From NCBI GenBank assembly GCA_019096065.1, contig JAGUCH010000001.1, positions 124,001 through 188,000 on the forward strand: 64,000 nucleotides of DNA. The letters are read 5' to 3'. Both the position numbers and the translations under genes were made by a program. Below the pieces are notes generated by a model. It made no database searches. It had not been told where the DNA came from and saw nothing but the letters and a program-made list of their open reading frames with translations. Numbering within the stretch: position 1 is the stretch's first letter; every line of letters begins with the position of its first letter. This stretch comes from Paracyclopina nana. Lineage: Eukaryota > Arthropoda > Copepoda > Cyclopoida > Cyclopettidae. This document shows positions 24,801-33,300 of this stretch, piece after piece.

Positions 24801-27800
24801 GGGTGGTGATCAGAAAAAAAGACCAAATCCAAAATCATATTTGGGTGGTGATTGGTGGTGATTGGGAAAAAAGAGGCAAAACGAAATTCATATTTGGGTG
24901 GTGATGGGTGGTGATCAGAAAAAAAGACCAAATCCAAAATCAGTTTGGGTGGTGATGGGTGGTGATCAGAAAAAAAGACCAAATCCAAAATCAAATTTGG
25001 GTGGTGATTGGTGGTGATTGGGAAAAAAGAGGCAAAAACGAAATTCATATTTGGGTGGTGATGGGTGGTGATCAGAAAAAAAAGACCAAATCCAAAATCA
25101 TATTTGGGTGGTGATGGGTGGTGATTGGGAAAAAAGAGGTAAAATGAAATTCAAATTTGGGTGGTGATGGGTGGTGATCAGAAAAAAAGACCAAATCCAA
25201 AATCAAATTTGGGTGGTGATTGGTGGTGATTGGGAAAAAAAAGACCAAATCCAAAATCATATTTGGGTGGTGATGGGTGGTGATCAGAAAAAAAGACCAA
25301 ATCCAAAATCAAATTTGGGTGGTGATTGGGAAAAAAGAGGCAAAACGAAATTCATATTTGGGTGGTGATGGGTGGTGATCAGAAAAAAAGACCAAATCCA
25401 AAATCAGTTTGGGTGGTGATGGGTGGTGATCAGAAAAAAAGACCAAATCCAAAATCAAATTTGGGTGGTGATTGGTGGTGATTGGGAAAAAAGAGGCAAA
25501 AACGAAATTCATATTTGGGTGGTGATGGGTGGTGATCAGAAAAAAAAGACCAAATCCAAAATCATATTTGGGTGGTGATGGGTGGTGATCAGAAAAAAAG
25601 ACCAAATCCAAAATCATATTTGGGTGGTGATTGGTGGTGATTGGGAAAAAAGAGGCAAAATGAAATTCATATTTGGGTGGTGATGGGTGGTGATCAGAAA
25701 AAAAGACCAAATCCAAAATCATATTTGGGTGGTGATTGGGAAAAAAGAGGCAAAATGAAATTCATATTTGGGTGGTGATGGGTGGTGATCAGAAAAAAAG
25801 ACCAAATCCAAAATCAGTTTGGGTGGTGATGGGTGGTGATCAGAAAAAAAGACCAAATCCAAAATCAAATTTGGGTGGTGATTGGTGGTGATTGGGAAAA
25901 AAGAGGCAAAAACGAAATTCATATTTGGGTGGTGATGGGTGGTGATCAGAAAAAAAAGACCAAATCCAAAATCATATTTGGGTGGTGATGGGTGGTGATC
26001 AGAAAAAAAGACCAAATCCAAAATCAAATTTGGGTGGTGATTGGGAAAAAAGAGGCAAAACGAAATTCATATTTGGGTGGTGATGGGTGGTGATCAGAAA
26101 AAAAAGACCAAATCCAAAATCAGTTTGGGTGGTGATGGGTGGTGATCAGAAAAAAAGACCAAATCCAAAATCAAATTTGGGTGGTGATTGGTGGTGATTG
26201 GGAAAAAAGAGGCAAAAACGAAATTCATATTTGGGTGGTGATGGGTGGTGATCAGAAAAAAAAGACCAAATCCAAAATCATATTTGGGTGGTGATGGGTG
26301 GTGATTGGGAAAAAAGAGGTAAAATGAAATTCAAATTTGGGTGGTGATGGGTGGTGATCAGAAAAAAAGACCAAATCCAAAATCAAATTTGGGTGGTGAT
26401 TGGTGGTGATTGGGAAAAAAAAGACCAAATCCAAAATCATATTTGGGTGGTGATGGGTGGTGATCAGAAAAAAAGACCAAATCCAAAATCAAATTTGGGT
26501 GGTGATTGGGAAAAAAGAGGCAAAACGAAATTCATATTTGGGTGGTGATGGGTGGTGATCAGAAAAAAAGACCAAATCCAAAATCAGTTTGGGTGGTGAT
26601 GGGTGGTGATCAGAAAAAAAGACCAAATCCAAAATCAAATTTGGGTGGTGATTGGTGGTGATTGGGAAAAAAGAGGCAAAAACGAAATTCATATTTGGGT
26701 GGTGATGGGTGGTGATCAGAAAAAAAAGACCAAATCCAAAATCATATTTGGGTGGTGATGGGTGGTGATCAGAAAAAAAGACCAAATCCAAAATCAAATT
26801 TGGGTGGTGATTGGGAAAAAAGAGGCAAAACGAAATTCATATTTGGGTGGTGATGGGTGGTGATCAGAAAAAAAAGACCAAATCCAAAATCATTTTGGGT
26901 GGTGATGGGTGGTGATTGGGAAAAAAGAGGTAAAATGAAATTCAAATTTGGGTGGTGATGGGTGGTGATCAGAAAAAAAAGACCAAATCCAAAATCATTT
27001 TGGGTGGTGATAGGTGGTGATCAGAAAAAAAGACCAAATCCAAAATCATTTTGGGTGGTGATGGGTGGTGATTGGGAAAAAAGAGGTAAAATGAAATTCA
27101 AATTTGGGTGGTGATGGGTGGTGATCAGAAAAAAAAGACCAAATCCAAAATCAGTTTGGGTGGTGATGGGTGGTGATTGGGAAAAAAGAGGCAAAACGAA
27201 ATTCAAATTTGGGTGGTGATTGGTGGAGATTGGGAAAAAAGAGGCAAAACAAAATTCAAATTTGGGTGGTGATGGGTGGAGATTGGGAAAAAAGAGGCAA
27301 AACAAAATTCAAATTTGGGTGGTGATGGGTGGTGATCAGAAAAAAAGACCAAATCCAAAATCAGTTTGGGTGGTGATGGGTGGTGATTGGGAAAAAAGAG
27401 GCAAAACGAAATTCAAATTTGGGTTGTGATCTGAAAAAAAGACCAAATCCAAAATCATTTTGGGTGGTGATAGGTGGTGATCAGAAAAAAAGACCAAATC
27501 CAAAATCATTTTGGGTGGTGATGGGTGGTGATTGGGAAAAAAGAGGTAAAATGAAATTCAAATTTGGGTGGTGATGGGTCGTGATCAGAAAAAAAAGACC
27601 AAATCCAAAATCAGTTTGGGTGGTGATGGGTGGTGATTGGGAAAAAAGAGGCAAAACGAAATTCAAATTTGGGTGGTGATTGGTGGAGATTGGGAAAAAA
27701 GAGGCAAAACAAAATTCAAATTTGGGTGGTGATGGGTGGAGATTGGGAAAAAAGAGGCAAAACAAAATTCAAATTTGGGTGGTGATGGGTGGTGATCAGA

Positions 27801-30380
27801 AAAAAAGACCAAATCCAAAATCAGTTTGGGTGGTGATGGGTGGTGATTGGGAAAAAAGAGGCAAAACGAAATTCAAATTTGGGTGGTGATCTGAAAAAAA
27901 GACCAAATCCAAAATCATATTTGGGTGGTGATGGGTGGTGATTAGAAAAAAAAGACCAAATACAAAATCAGTTTGGGTGGTGATGGGTGGTGATTGGGAA
28001 AAAAGAGGCAAAACGAAATTCATATTTGGGTGGTGATGGGTGGTGATCAGAAAAAAAGACCAAATCCAAAATCAGTTTGGGTGGTGATGGGTGGTGATCA
28101 GAAAAAAAGACCAAATCCAAAATCAAATTTGGGTGGTGATTGGTGGTGGTTGGGAAAGAAAAATTTTGATTGTATGTGCCCTGCTCAGACTTTTTGTGTT
28201 TTTTTATTTGATATCTATGTCAATTTGAGCATTTTTGTGCGCTGAACATGAGAGTGTTACCCTTTACTTTTATTGCAAGTCACATCTTTCAATGCATCTC
28301 CTTCGCAGTTTTTCCCTCCATACAAAGGTGGTGGATTGGTGCAAAATCTGTACACAGATTTGGACCAAGTGTTTGTATTGAAGGTACATTTAGAATACAA
28401 AGATGAGTCACTCCATGAACTCCAGCCTCCATCGACTAAAATTAAAAAAAAAATATCAATGAAATAAAGGTCAGACTGAAAGTTAAAGCTGAACTCACTT
28501 GGCTTGCAAACTGTGGAAGAGTTTTCCATGCCATACTCATCTTTTTGACAATAATCACCTCCATATCGAGGACTGGGATTGTTACATGATCTCCACATTG
28601 GCTTGGTGTACGCTTGATCATGATCGATTCCAAGCTCTTGCAATTCTTTGCGTATTGGTTCGCTTACATTTTGAGTAAGTGCACATAATGCATTTTCTGC
28701 CAGCGTCCAGTTGGACCATCCTCCAGGTCCTTTTATAATTCAATGGCTTTCAATTTGTTTAATTACGACTTTGAGCTACTTACTAGGTGTACATTGAATG
28801 TAAGTGGTATTAAGTCCTTCACAGTCAGCACCACCAAATTTTGGTTCGGTGCAAAATCTTTCAGTCTGTCTAATCCAAGATGACCCATTGTTAAAGCACT
28901 CTGAACCATCAATTCGCCCCCAATCGGTCCATTCACCATTGACTTTAATCAAATTACCAATAATTGGAATAGTGATCAAGAAATTTTGATTTATACTTGG
29001 TTTGCAAAGAGTGGAAGAGTTTTCCATGCCATACTCATCTTTTTGGCAATAATCACCTCCAAATCGAGGAGTGGGATTGTTACATGATCTCCACATTGGC
29101 TTGGTGTACGCTTGATCATGATCGATTCCAAGCTCTTCCAATTCTTTGCGGATTGGTTCGCTTACATTTTGAGTAAGTGCACATAATGCATTTTCTGCCA
29201 GCGTCCAGTTGGACCATCCTCCAGGTCCTTTTATAAATCAGCGGCTTTCAATTTGCTTAATTATAATTTAGAGCTACTTACTAGGTGTACATTGAATGTA
29301 AGTGGTATTAAGTCCTTCGCAGTCAGCACCACCAAATTTTGGTTCAGTGCAAAATCTTTCAATCTGTCTTATCCAAGATGACCCATTGTTAAAGCACTCT
29401 GAACCATCAACTCGCCCCCAATCGGTCCATTCACCATTGACTTTAATCAAATTACCAATAATTGGAATAGTGATCAAGAAATTTTGATTTATTGACTTTA
29501 CTTGGGGGACAAATGGTTTCTTCGAAGAAAGGCTCATTTGGATCACACTCCACACCTTGATTGTCATATGACCAAGGATTCTTGCAAACTCTTGATCTTG
29601 ATTTCACCCAATTATTATCATTAAGTTTGCAATCATTCCAACTTGACCAATCAGAATACACTCCCATGTCTTTTAAAAACAAAATATATGATTTTTTTTC
29701 CTTAAGAGTTTTTTAGAAAGCTTACATTGTTTGTAGGGATTGAAAGTACATTCTCTTTGGCAAATGTAGTCCAAAGATTTTGCACAATCCTCCATGCTTA
29801 TTTCTGAGTTTTTTATGAGTTTTCCACATTTTTGCCCAGCATTGTAATGCTCAATCAGTCCATCTAATGTTGTTAGATCATAGGTCTCATTTGAGCCAAG
29901 CCAGTGAATTGAGTCTCCATTGAAAAGGTCCAATCCAATCCAAGCTTCCTTTTTGTTTGAATTATCTCGAGAGTTTCTCGAGAAGTAGTACATAATCTCG
30001 ACAAGTTCTTGGCTGTTTCCAGCCTGAGCCAATCTTGCTTCAAATTGGCTGCATTTTGCTTGAGCCTCTGAAAAATTCTCACTCACTGCAAAGTATCTGT
30101 AATTGTACTTGAAGTCCTCAAAAACTTCAAACTGATTTTTAGCACATTCTAGAAAATTTGGACTTTAACTAGTGCCAACAAAGCAATAAGTAATGTATTT
30201 TACCTTCATAGTAGTCATCAGTGCAAAGGGTCCTATCACAATATCCCCATTTTGAATAGCCAATTTCACACCAAGATTTGTTATGAGCATAATCAAACCT
30301 ACAACTTCTCTTCTTACTTTCAGAATATTGACTTTTGTCAAACTCAAACTCAATACAGCCTTCCTTATGATCTGTCATGC
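15674..30380 (-). CDS. Mosaic extracellular protein gene: FN2-like, CTLD, TSP1-like repeats, PAN
   Basis: I assembled this locus from splice sites and phase. In transcript order the exons are 30380-30204, 30148-29726, 29669-29502, 29440-29282, 29227-28997, 28942-28784, 28729-28499, 28435-28268, 16976-16784, 16339-16177, 16117-15897 and 15825 to about 15674. Internal exons start and end in phase 1, the usual signature of shuffled extracellular modules. The encoded modules are disulfide-rich, so a secreted or cell-surface protein is expected, with a role in adhesion, matrix or recognition; that role is inferred from the families only. The start codon and signal peptide are not identified; they lie above 30380. 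Most introns are 54-71 nt, but one spans 28267-16977 because it holds an 11.2-kb element. The exon at 16177-16339 carries a frameshift, so the 3' part may be decayed. It could also be two neighbouring genes. Confidence 0.65.
15897..16117 (-). CDS. PAN/apple-domain exon
   Basis: The phase-1 exon, between CATATCAG and A|GTACAA, encodes about 73 residues with cysteines spaced as in PAN/apple domains: GVCLKTIE, KCWDKCLSEEQC, a beta-rich stretch, ATCSLFKF and PRNC. PAN domains bind proteins or carbohydrate. The flanking introns are 59 and 71 nt. Confidence 0.6.
16177..16339 (-). pseudogene. TSP1-like exon with a one-base frameshift
   Basis: From the phase-1 acceptor the expected frame reads SGGWSDFEPYG, but the rest of the domain (NCSESC, RVRFCTNPAP, MCQGSN, FCNPCP) is in the +1-shifted frame, which also matches the phase-1 donor CACAG|GTTTG. 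One surplus base near the TATGGATGGAAA stretch (about 16300) explains both halves. Left unspliced and unshifted, the exon meets a stop. Decay of the gene or a sequencing/assembly error are the two options. Confidence 0.6.
16340..16783. other. 444-nt intron of the mosaic gene
   Basis: This gap lies between the exon ending at 16784 (donor AAAG|GTAATT) and the acceptor at 16340-16341. It is AT-rich and holds no feature I can support. Confidence 0.4.
16784..16976 (-). CDS. TSP1-like exon directly 3' of the 11.2-kb insertion
   Basis: The 193-nt phase-1 exon begins after CTCTTTCAG and reads VDGGWSNW, FKVRYCNNPEPKYGGKDC and FDTCPKG: a WxxW start, then the CNNPxPxxGGxxC core of the TSP1 family. The small-residue and aromatic spacing differs from vertebrate modules. 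The element's end is only about 50 nt upstream of this exon's acceptor. Confidence 0.75.
17018..17025. repeat. 8-bp target-site duplication, left copy
   Basis: CTTTACTT abuts the left terminal inverted repeat and is repeated exactly at 28262-28269, next to the right end. An 8-bp duplication is typical of hAT, P and some other cut-and-paste superfamilies. Confidence 0.85.
17026..17112 (+). repeat. Left terminal inverted repeat, unique part
   Basis: Starts GGTAACACTCCCATGTTCAG and matches the reverse complement of 28175-28261 with only a few differences. No tandem subrepeats occur in this outer segment, which may hold the transposase-binding site. Confidence 0.85.
17113..18288 (+). repeat. Left minisatellite arm (pyrimidine-rich strand)
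   Basis: About 22 units of roughly 52 bp. Each unit has CACCACCCATCACCACCC followed by one of two spacer types: a TGATTTTGGATTTGGTC type or a GAATTTCGTTTTGCCTC type, each with a T-run. Open frames through it (HHHPN, DLVFF repeats) are by-products of the periodicity. Confidence 0.9.
18289..24250 (+). repeat. Satellite core, ~168-bp monomer
   Basis: About 36 head-to-tail monomers. Length classes are visible: 168 bp (most), 157 bp (an 11-bp deletion, reading GTTAAAGC) and 152 bp (a 16-bp deletion, reading TTGACTATTTTCTTAG). Central copies are nearly identical, and those beyond about 23500 are progressively diverged. Each monomer contains AAGCTTGACTTTGCCTCAC and TTTTGACTCAAAATTGAC. The period is near nucleosome repeat length. 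Confidence 0.9.
24251..24693. other. Unique AT-rich segment of the element
   Basis: Lies between the decayed edge of the satellite and the right arm. It contains no tandem structure and no coding frame I recognise, apart from a short inverted pair of ATTCCTTAA-like words. Confidence 0.5.
24694..28150 (-). repeat. Right minisatellite arm (purine-rich strand)
   Basis: Same ~52-bp units as the left arm in reverse orientation (GGGTGGTGATGGGTGGTGAT plus two spacer types), but about three times longer. Internal duplications are visible: frames at 25072-25260 and 26252-26440 are identical (offset 1180), as are 27021-27305 and 27481-27765 (offset 460). Confidence 0.9.
28151..28261 (-). repeat. Right terminal inverted repeat, unique part
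   Basis: Reverse-complement partner of the left end, with the shared words GCCCTGCTCAGACTTTTTGT and GTGCGCTGAACATG, ending GAGTGTTACC. Confidence 0.85.
28262..28269. repeat. 8-bp target-site duplication, right copy (overlaps a splice donor)
   Basis: CTTTACTT on the plus strand is AAGTAAAG on the gene strand. GTAAAG (28267-28262) is the 5' splice site of the upstream exon, and the last two exon bases also lie in the duplication. Confidence 0.8.
28268..28435 (-). CDS. TSP1-like exon directly 5' of the insertion
   Basis: A 168-nt phase 1-1 exon after TAATTTTAG. It encodes VDGGWSSWSD, YRFCTNPPPLYGGKNCEG and DVTCNK: a full TSP1-like module. Its donor (A|GTAAAG) is the element's target site. Confidence 0.75.
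28499..28729 (-). CDS. TSP1-like exon with long insert, copy B
   Basis: A 231-nt phase 1-1 exon encoding PGGWSNWTLAENALC, an inserted charged segment (ELQELGIDHDQAY), then WRSCNNPSPRYGGDYC. It is the 498-bp-offset duplicate of 28997-29227 with few changes. Confidence 0.75.
28784..28942 (-). CDS. TSP1-like exon, copy B
   Basis: A 159-nt phase 1-1 exon encoding VNGEWTDWGRIDGSEC, ERFCTEPKFGGADCEG and TYIQCTP. Duplicate of 29282-29440. The donor A|GTAAGT is strong. Confidence 0.75.
28997..29227 (-). CDS. TSP1-like exon with long insert, copy A
   Basis: A 231-nt phase 1-1 exon with the same layout as copy B: PGGWSNWT start, charged insert, CNNPTPRFGGDYC core. It ends CKP|A with donor GTATAA. Confidence 0.75.
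29282..29440 (-). CDS. TSP1-like exon, copy A
   Basis: A 159-nt phase 1-1 exon differing from copy B by two clear residues (GRVDG for GRIDG, RQIERF for RQTERF). Its 54-nt downstream intron is also shared with copy B. Confidence 0.75.
29502..29669 (-). CDS. First TSP1-like exon after the lectin domain
   Basis: A 168-nt phase 1-1 exon. It encodes MGVYSDWSSWNDC, SRVCKNPWSYDNQGVEC and ETICPP. The WSSW and CKNP landmarks identify a diverged TSP1-like module. Confidence 0.7.
29726..30148 (-). CDS. C-type lectin-like domain exon
   Basis: A 423-nt phase 1-1 exon after TTTTCTAG encodes about 141 residues with the CTLD landmarks: ECAKNQFE, YRYFAVSENFSEAQAKC (alpha-1 region), EAWIGLDLF (WIGL motif), HWLGSNE and EDCAKSLDYICQ at the end. 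No EPN/QPD-WND set is clear, so calcium-dependent sugar binding is doubtful. Such domains bind sugars or proteins outside cells. Confidence 0.8.
30204..30380 (-). CDS. FN2-like cysteine-rich exon
   Basis: A 177-nt phase 1-1 exon between TTTTTTAG and GAAG|GTAAAA. It encodes GCIEFEFDKSQYS, RSCRFDY, KSWCEIG and KWGYCD. The four cysteines with WC and WGYC endings resemble a fibronectin type II module. The match is short, so the family call is tentative. The upstream exon with the start codon was not found. Confidence 0.5.
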
Positions 30381-33300
30381 CTAAAAAATTATACAAATCA
30401 GAAATTGCTTTGATGAGAATTTAGATTATTTTTACAAGCACAGTTTGTGTTGCATATCCATTGAAAAGTAGGCAAAATGACCACTTCAATGAAACAGTCA
30501 TGATTGACTGGATTTAACAAGAAATCTTCTTCACCTTTCATTTATTTAAGATAGTAATTATTACACTTTAGCTTAAAGCCTTTGCATACTTTTAATTAGT
30601 TTTACAAAACTTAAATTTTCTAAATTACAAATTCTTCTTTTTCCTAGTAATAACTAAGGAAACCTTTTGTTTATAGTACAGAATTGTGACTATAGAGGGC
30701 GCTCTCAGTGTTTGCATTTATTGAAAGCAATGATTACAGCGCCATAGTGGAGAATGAAGCAACTAAAAATTCTGAAAATCTCAGGAGAAGGTGGAAAATT
30801 GCTGAGTTGAGCCTCAAAATGCATGATTTACACATGCTAATGAAATCAAGATCCTTTTCCCTGGCTCTTTAAGAATTTTGCTTTGTACAGATTTGCTGGG
30901 AACAAATCATTGTTGAATTTGCCAAACAAGTTCACTAACTGTGAGCAGAAAAAATGATCAATAAGTGAATCGAAACTATGCTAACTCATCTTCGTGCTTT
31001 AAGAAAAAACATCAATAATAAAGTATGTTAATACTAATTCATTGTAACTGTTATTCAAACATTCATGCTTGCGAGAATATTTATTCATTCCTGAAGTATT
31101 GGAATAAAAATGAAAGTGAATAGAGTTGAGAAACAAATGTGAGGTGCATTTATTTTCAGACAAAGGCTTGCAAGGCAAATCAGATAATTCATCATGTTCC
31201 ATTCAACATTTTCAAGATGGCCTTTCGAAACAAATACATGTATTTAACATTTGTCCTGAAACTTTTTTCAGCTCTCAATATTTTTATGCGAAATGCATTT
31301 AAATAACACCACTATAAAATCATTGAACCTTAACATGAATGTAAAGTTAACATGATACATAGATTAAGTTTTAAAAATCATAGTTTGATTGCGTGATTGA
31401 CGATAACTAAAAAGTACACTTAATCTCTCATTTTTTCTGCACAAGATTAGCAACTTTTACCTCAAGATTCAATGAGGCTTGCAAAGTTGCAAACATGGCA
31501 AAATTTGTTGTTTTGCTACTAGTACTAAAGAAGACGTTTTCTGGTTTGTGTAATGCGGCTTCTTTGGGTTTCACTGTTGCTAAGCTAGGAGAAAAACACC
31601 ACAAAGGAGGATTTTTAGATGCCCTCACAAGTCAGAGAACCGTTAGAGCCCTCTTATTTTTAGCCTAGTTGCAATGAGGCTGTCAAAACAGTAGCAATCA
31701 CTTCCTTGTTCCATTTGACAGAAAAAAGGAAGAATTAAAAAAACTTGCCTTTTTTAAAAATTGGTATTTGAGTGAACTTTTTAGTCAGTTATTTCATTGT
31801 TTAGAAGCATATTTTAGCTAGTTTGATAAAAAACTGACTTTTTTTATATTAGAATGAGGCCTTTTTTCCATTGGTTTGTGACCCCCAAAATGTTTGTCAT
31901 TGTCAAGCTTAAAAACATCATCAATTCAATTATAGTCCACAGCAAAAAATTATCAAAAGGATTCCTGAAATGCTTGGAAATTCAATTGTCTATGGAAATT
32001 ATGATCATTGTTGAATTGCTTAACTCCAGTAACTTTCAATAAAATCAAACAATGAAAAATATACTAGTTTTTTCTGAAGGTTTGATATTTTCTGGTTATC
32101 TTTTATTTTTCATTTTGGTCATAGTGTGAAGATTTGGTGTAAACAATTCCTGCTGCTGGAGGTGAAAGTGAAATCAGCTGATGCTGAAAAGTTCCAAGAA
32201 TTGAGGCAACAACAAAATGCCAAAGATTTTTCAGAGCTACCAGATTTTGCAAGAAAAAGGGGTGACCAGAGGGAGGTTTCAAGCTTGCCAACAACAAAGT
32301 TGTTTTGGTGCTCTCAGACAGGATTTTAAATGTCAAATTCCCTGAAGGCAAAAACCAAATTTTCCTTTGTCTCTCCTCTTTTTATTTTCAACAACAATGA
32401 CTACAATGGCTTCTCCTTCTTCAGAAAGGCAATTCTTGAAGATTTGTAAACCAAAAACTAGATTTCAATCATCACTTTGCTCTAGTTTTCTTTTTTCATC
32501 TTTAATCCTTAAAAAATTTAACGCTTCCCAAAAAAATTGGTTTATATCTATCAACCTTAAAAAATTGATATTTTTAAAGTCATTTTGTGGTTTGACGTCA
32601 TTTCAAATCAAATCAGTTAATTGGAATTTTTTGTCGTCAAGTGACTCAGGAAACCCCGGAGAACTTTGCAAGTTAGTTTGAAATAAATCCCGCTGATTAG
32701 CCAACATGTGGGCATTTATTTCATTTATGCACAAATCAGGAAAATTATCCAACAATTTAAAAAGTGCGTTGTTTTAACGAGTTAGCAACAAGGTGAATAC
32801 TACACCAAGCCTCCATCTTGGTACATGCTTCAACTGAAGAATTTAGCCAACCAATAGGCAACATGGTAGCCAGGGTGTTCCCCCATCAAAAAATAGTACG
32901 CAAAGTTTTTGCACAAAGTTTTTGAAGCTTGAGTTTATTTGCCAAAAACAAGACTGGCTTGACATTTCACTCTGGTTGCATTCCAAGTAAACAACAAAGA
33001 GTTTTGTGGGTTTAAAGAGTCACTTTACGCCAAAAAATGCCAAATTGCTCATTAAAGGTCAACTTACAGCGATGACTCAAATGGACATAAGGAAAACTGC
33101 ACAATAATTGAAATTAAAAATCTGAAATGAATATGGACTTAAAAGGTGTTTTTTTTCACTTGTTAAACTAGATCATGCAAGGATTTTTCCCTGGTTTTTA
33201 AGTAAAACATCAAACGTAATTGGTATTTTTTTTAGAGAGAGAGCTTTATTTATTTTTTGGCAATTAGTCGAGCATGCAGTTTTTTAAGGGATAATCAGTG

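Larger units (their letters stand above)
17026..28261. mobile_element. Giant foldback-type element with minisatellite arms and satellite core
   Basis: The ends are inverted copies for at least 110 bp: GGTAACACTC at 17026 and GAGTGTTACC ending at 28261, with the following bases nearly identical. They are flanked by an exact 8-bp duplication. Inside are a left minisatellite arm (17113-18288), a ~6-kb satellite core (18289-24250), 440 bp of unique AT-rich sequence (24251-24693), and a right arm of the same minisatellite in reverse orientation (24694-28150). No transposase-like frame is present, so it must rely on an enzyme supplied elsewhere. Long inverted arms built from short tandem repeats are the hallmark of Drosophila FB elements; the superfamily here is not assigned. 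Confidence 0.85.

Noticed and set aside
30430-30513. Possible signal-peptide exon (MTVSLKWSFCLLF) for the mosaic gene
   Set aside because: Its available donors leave phase 0 or 2, while the next exon needs phase 1.
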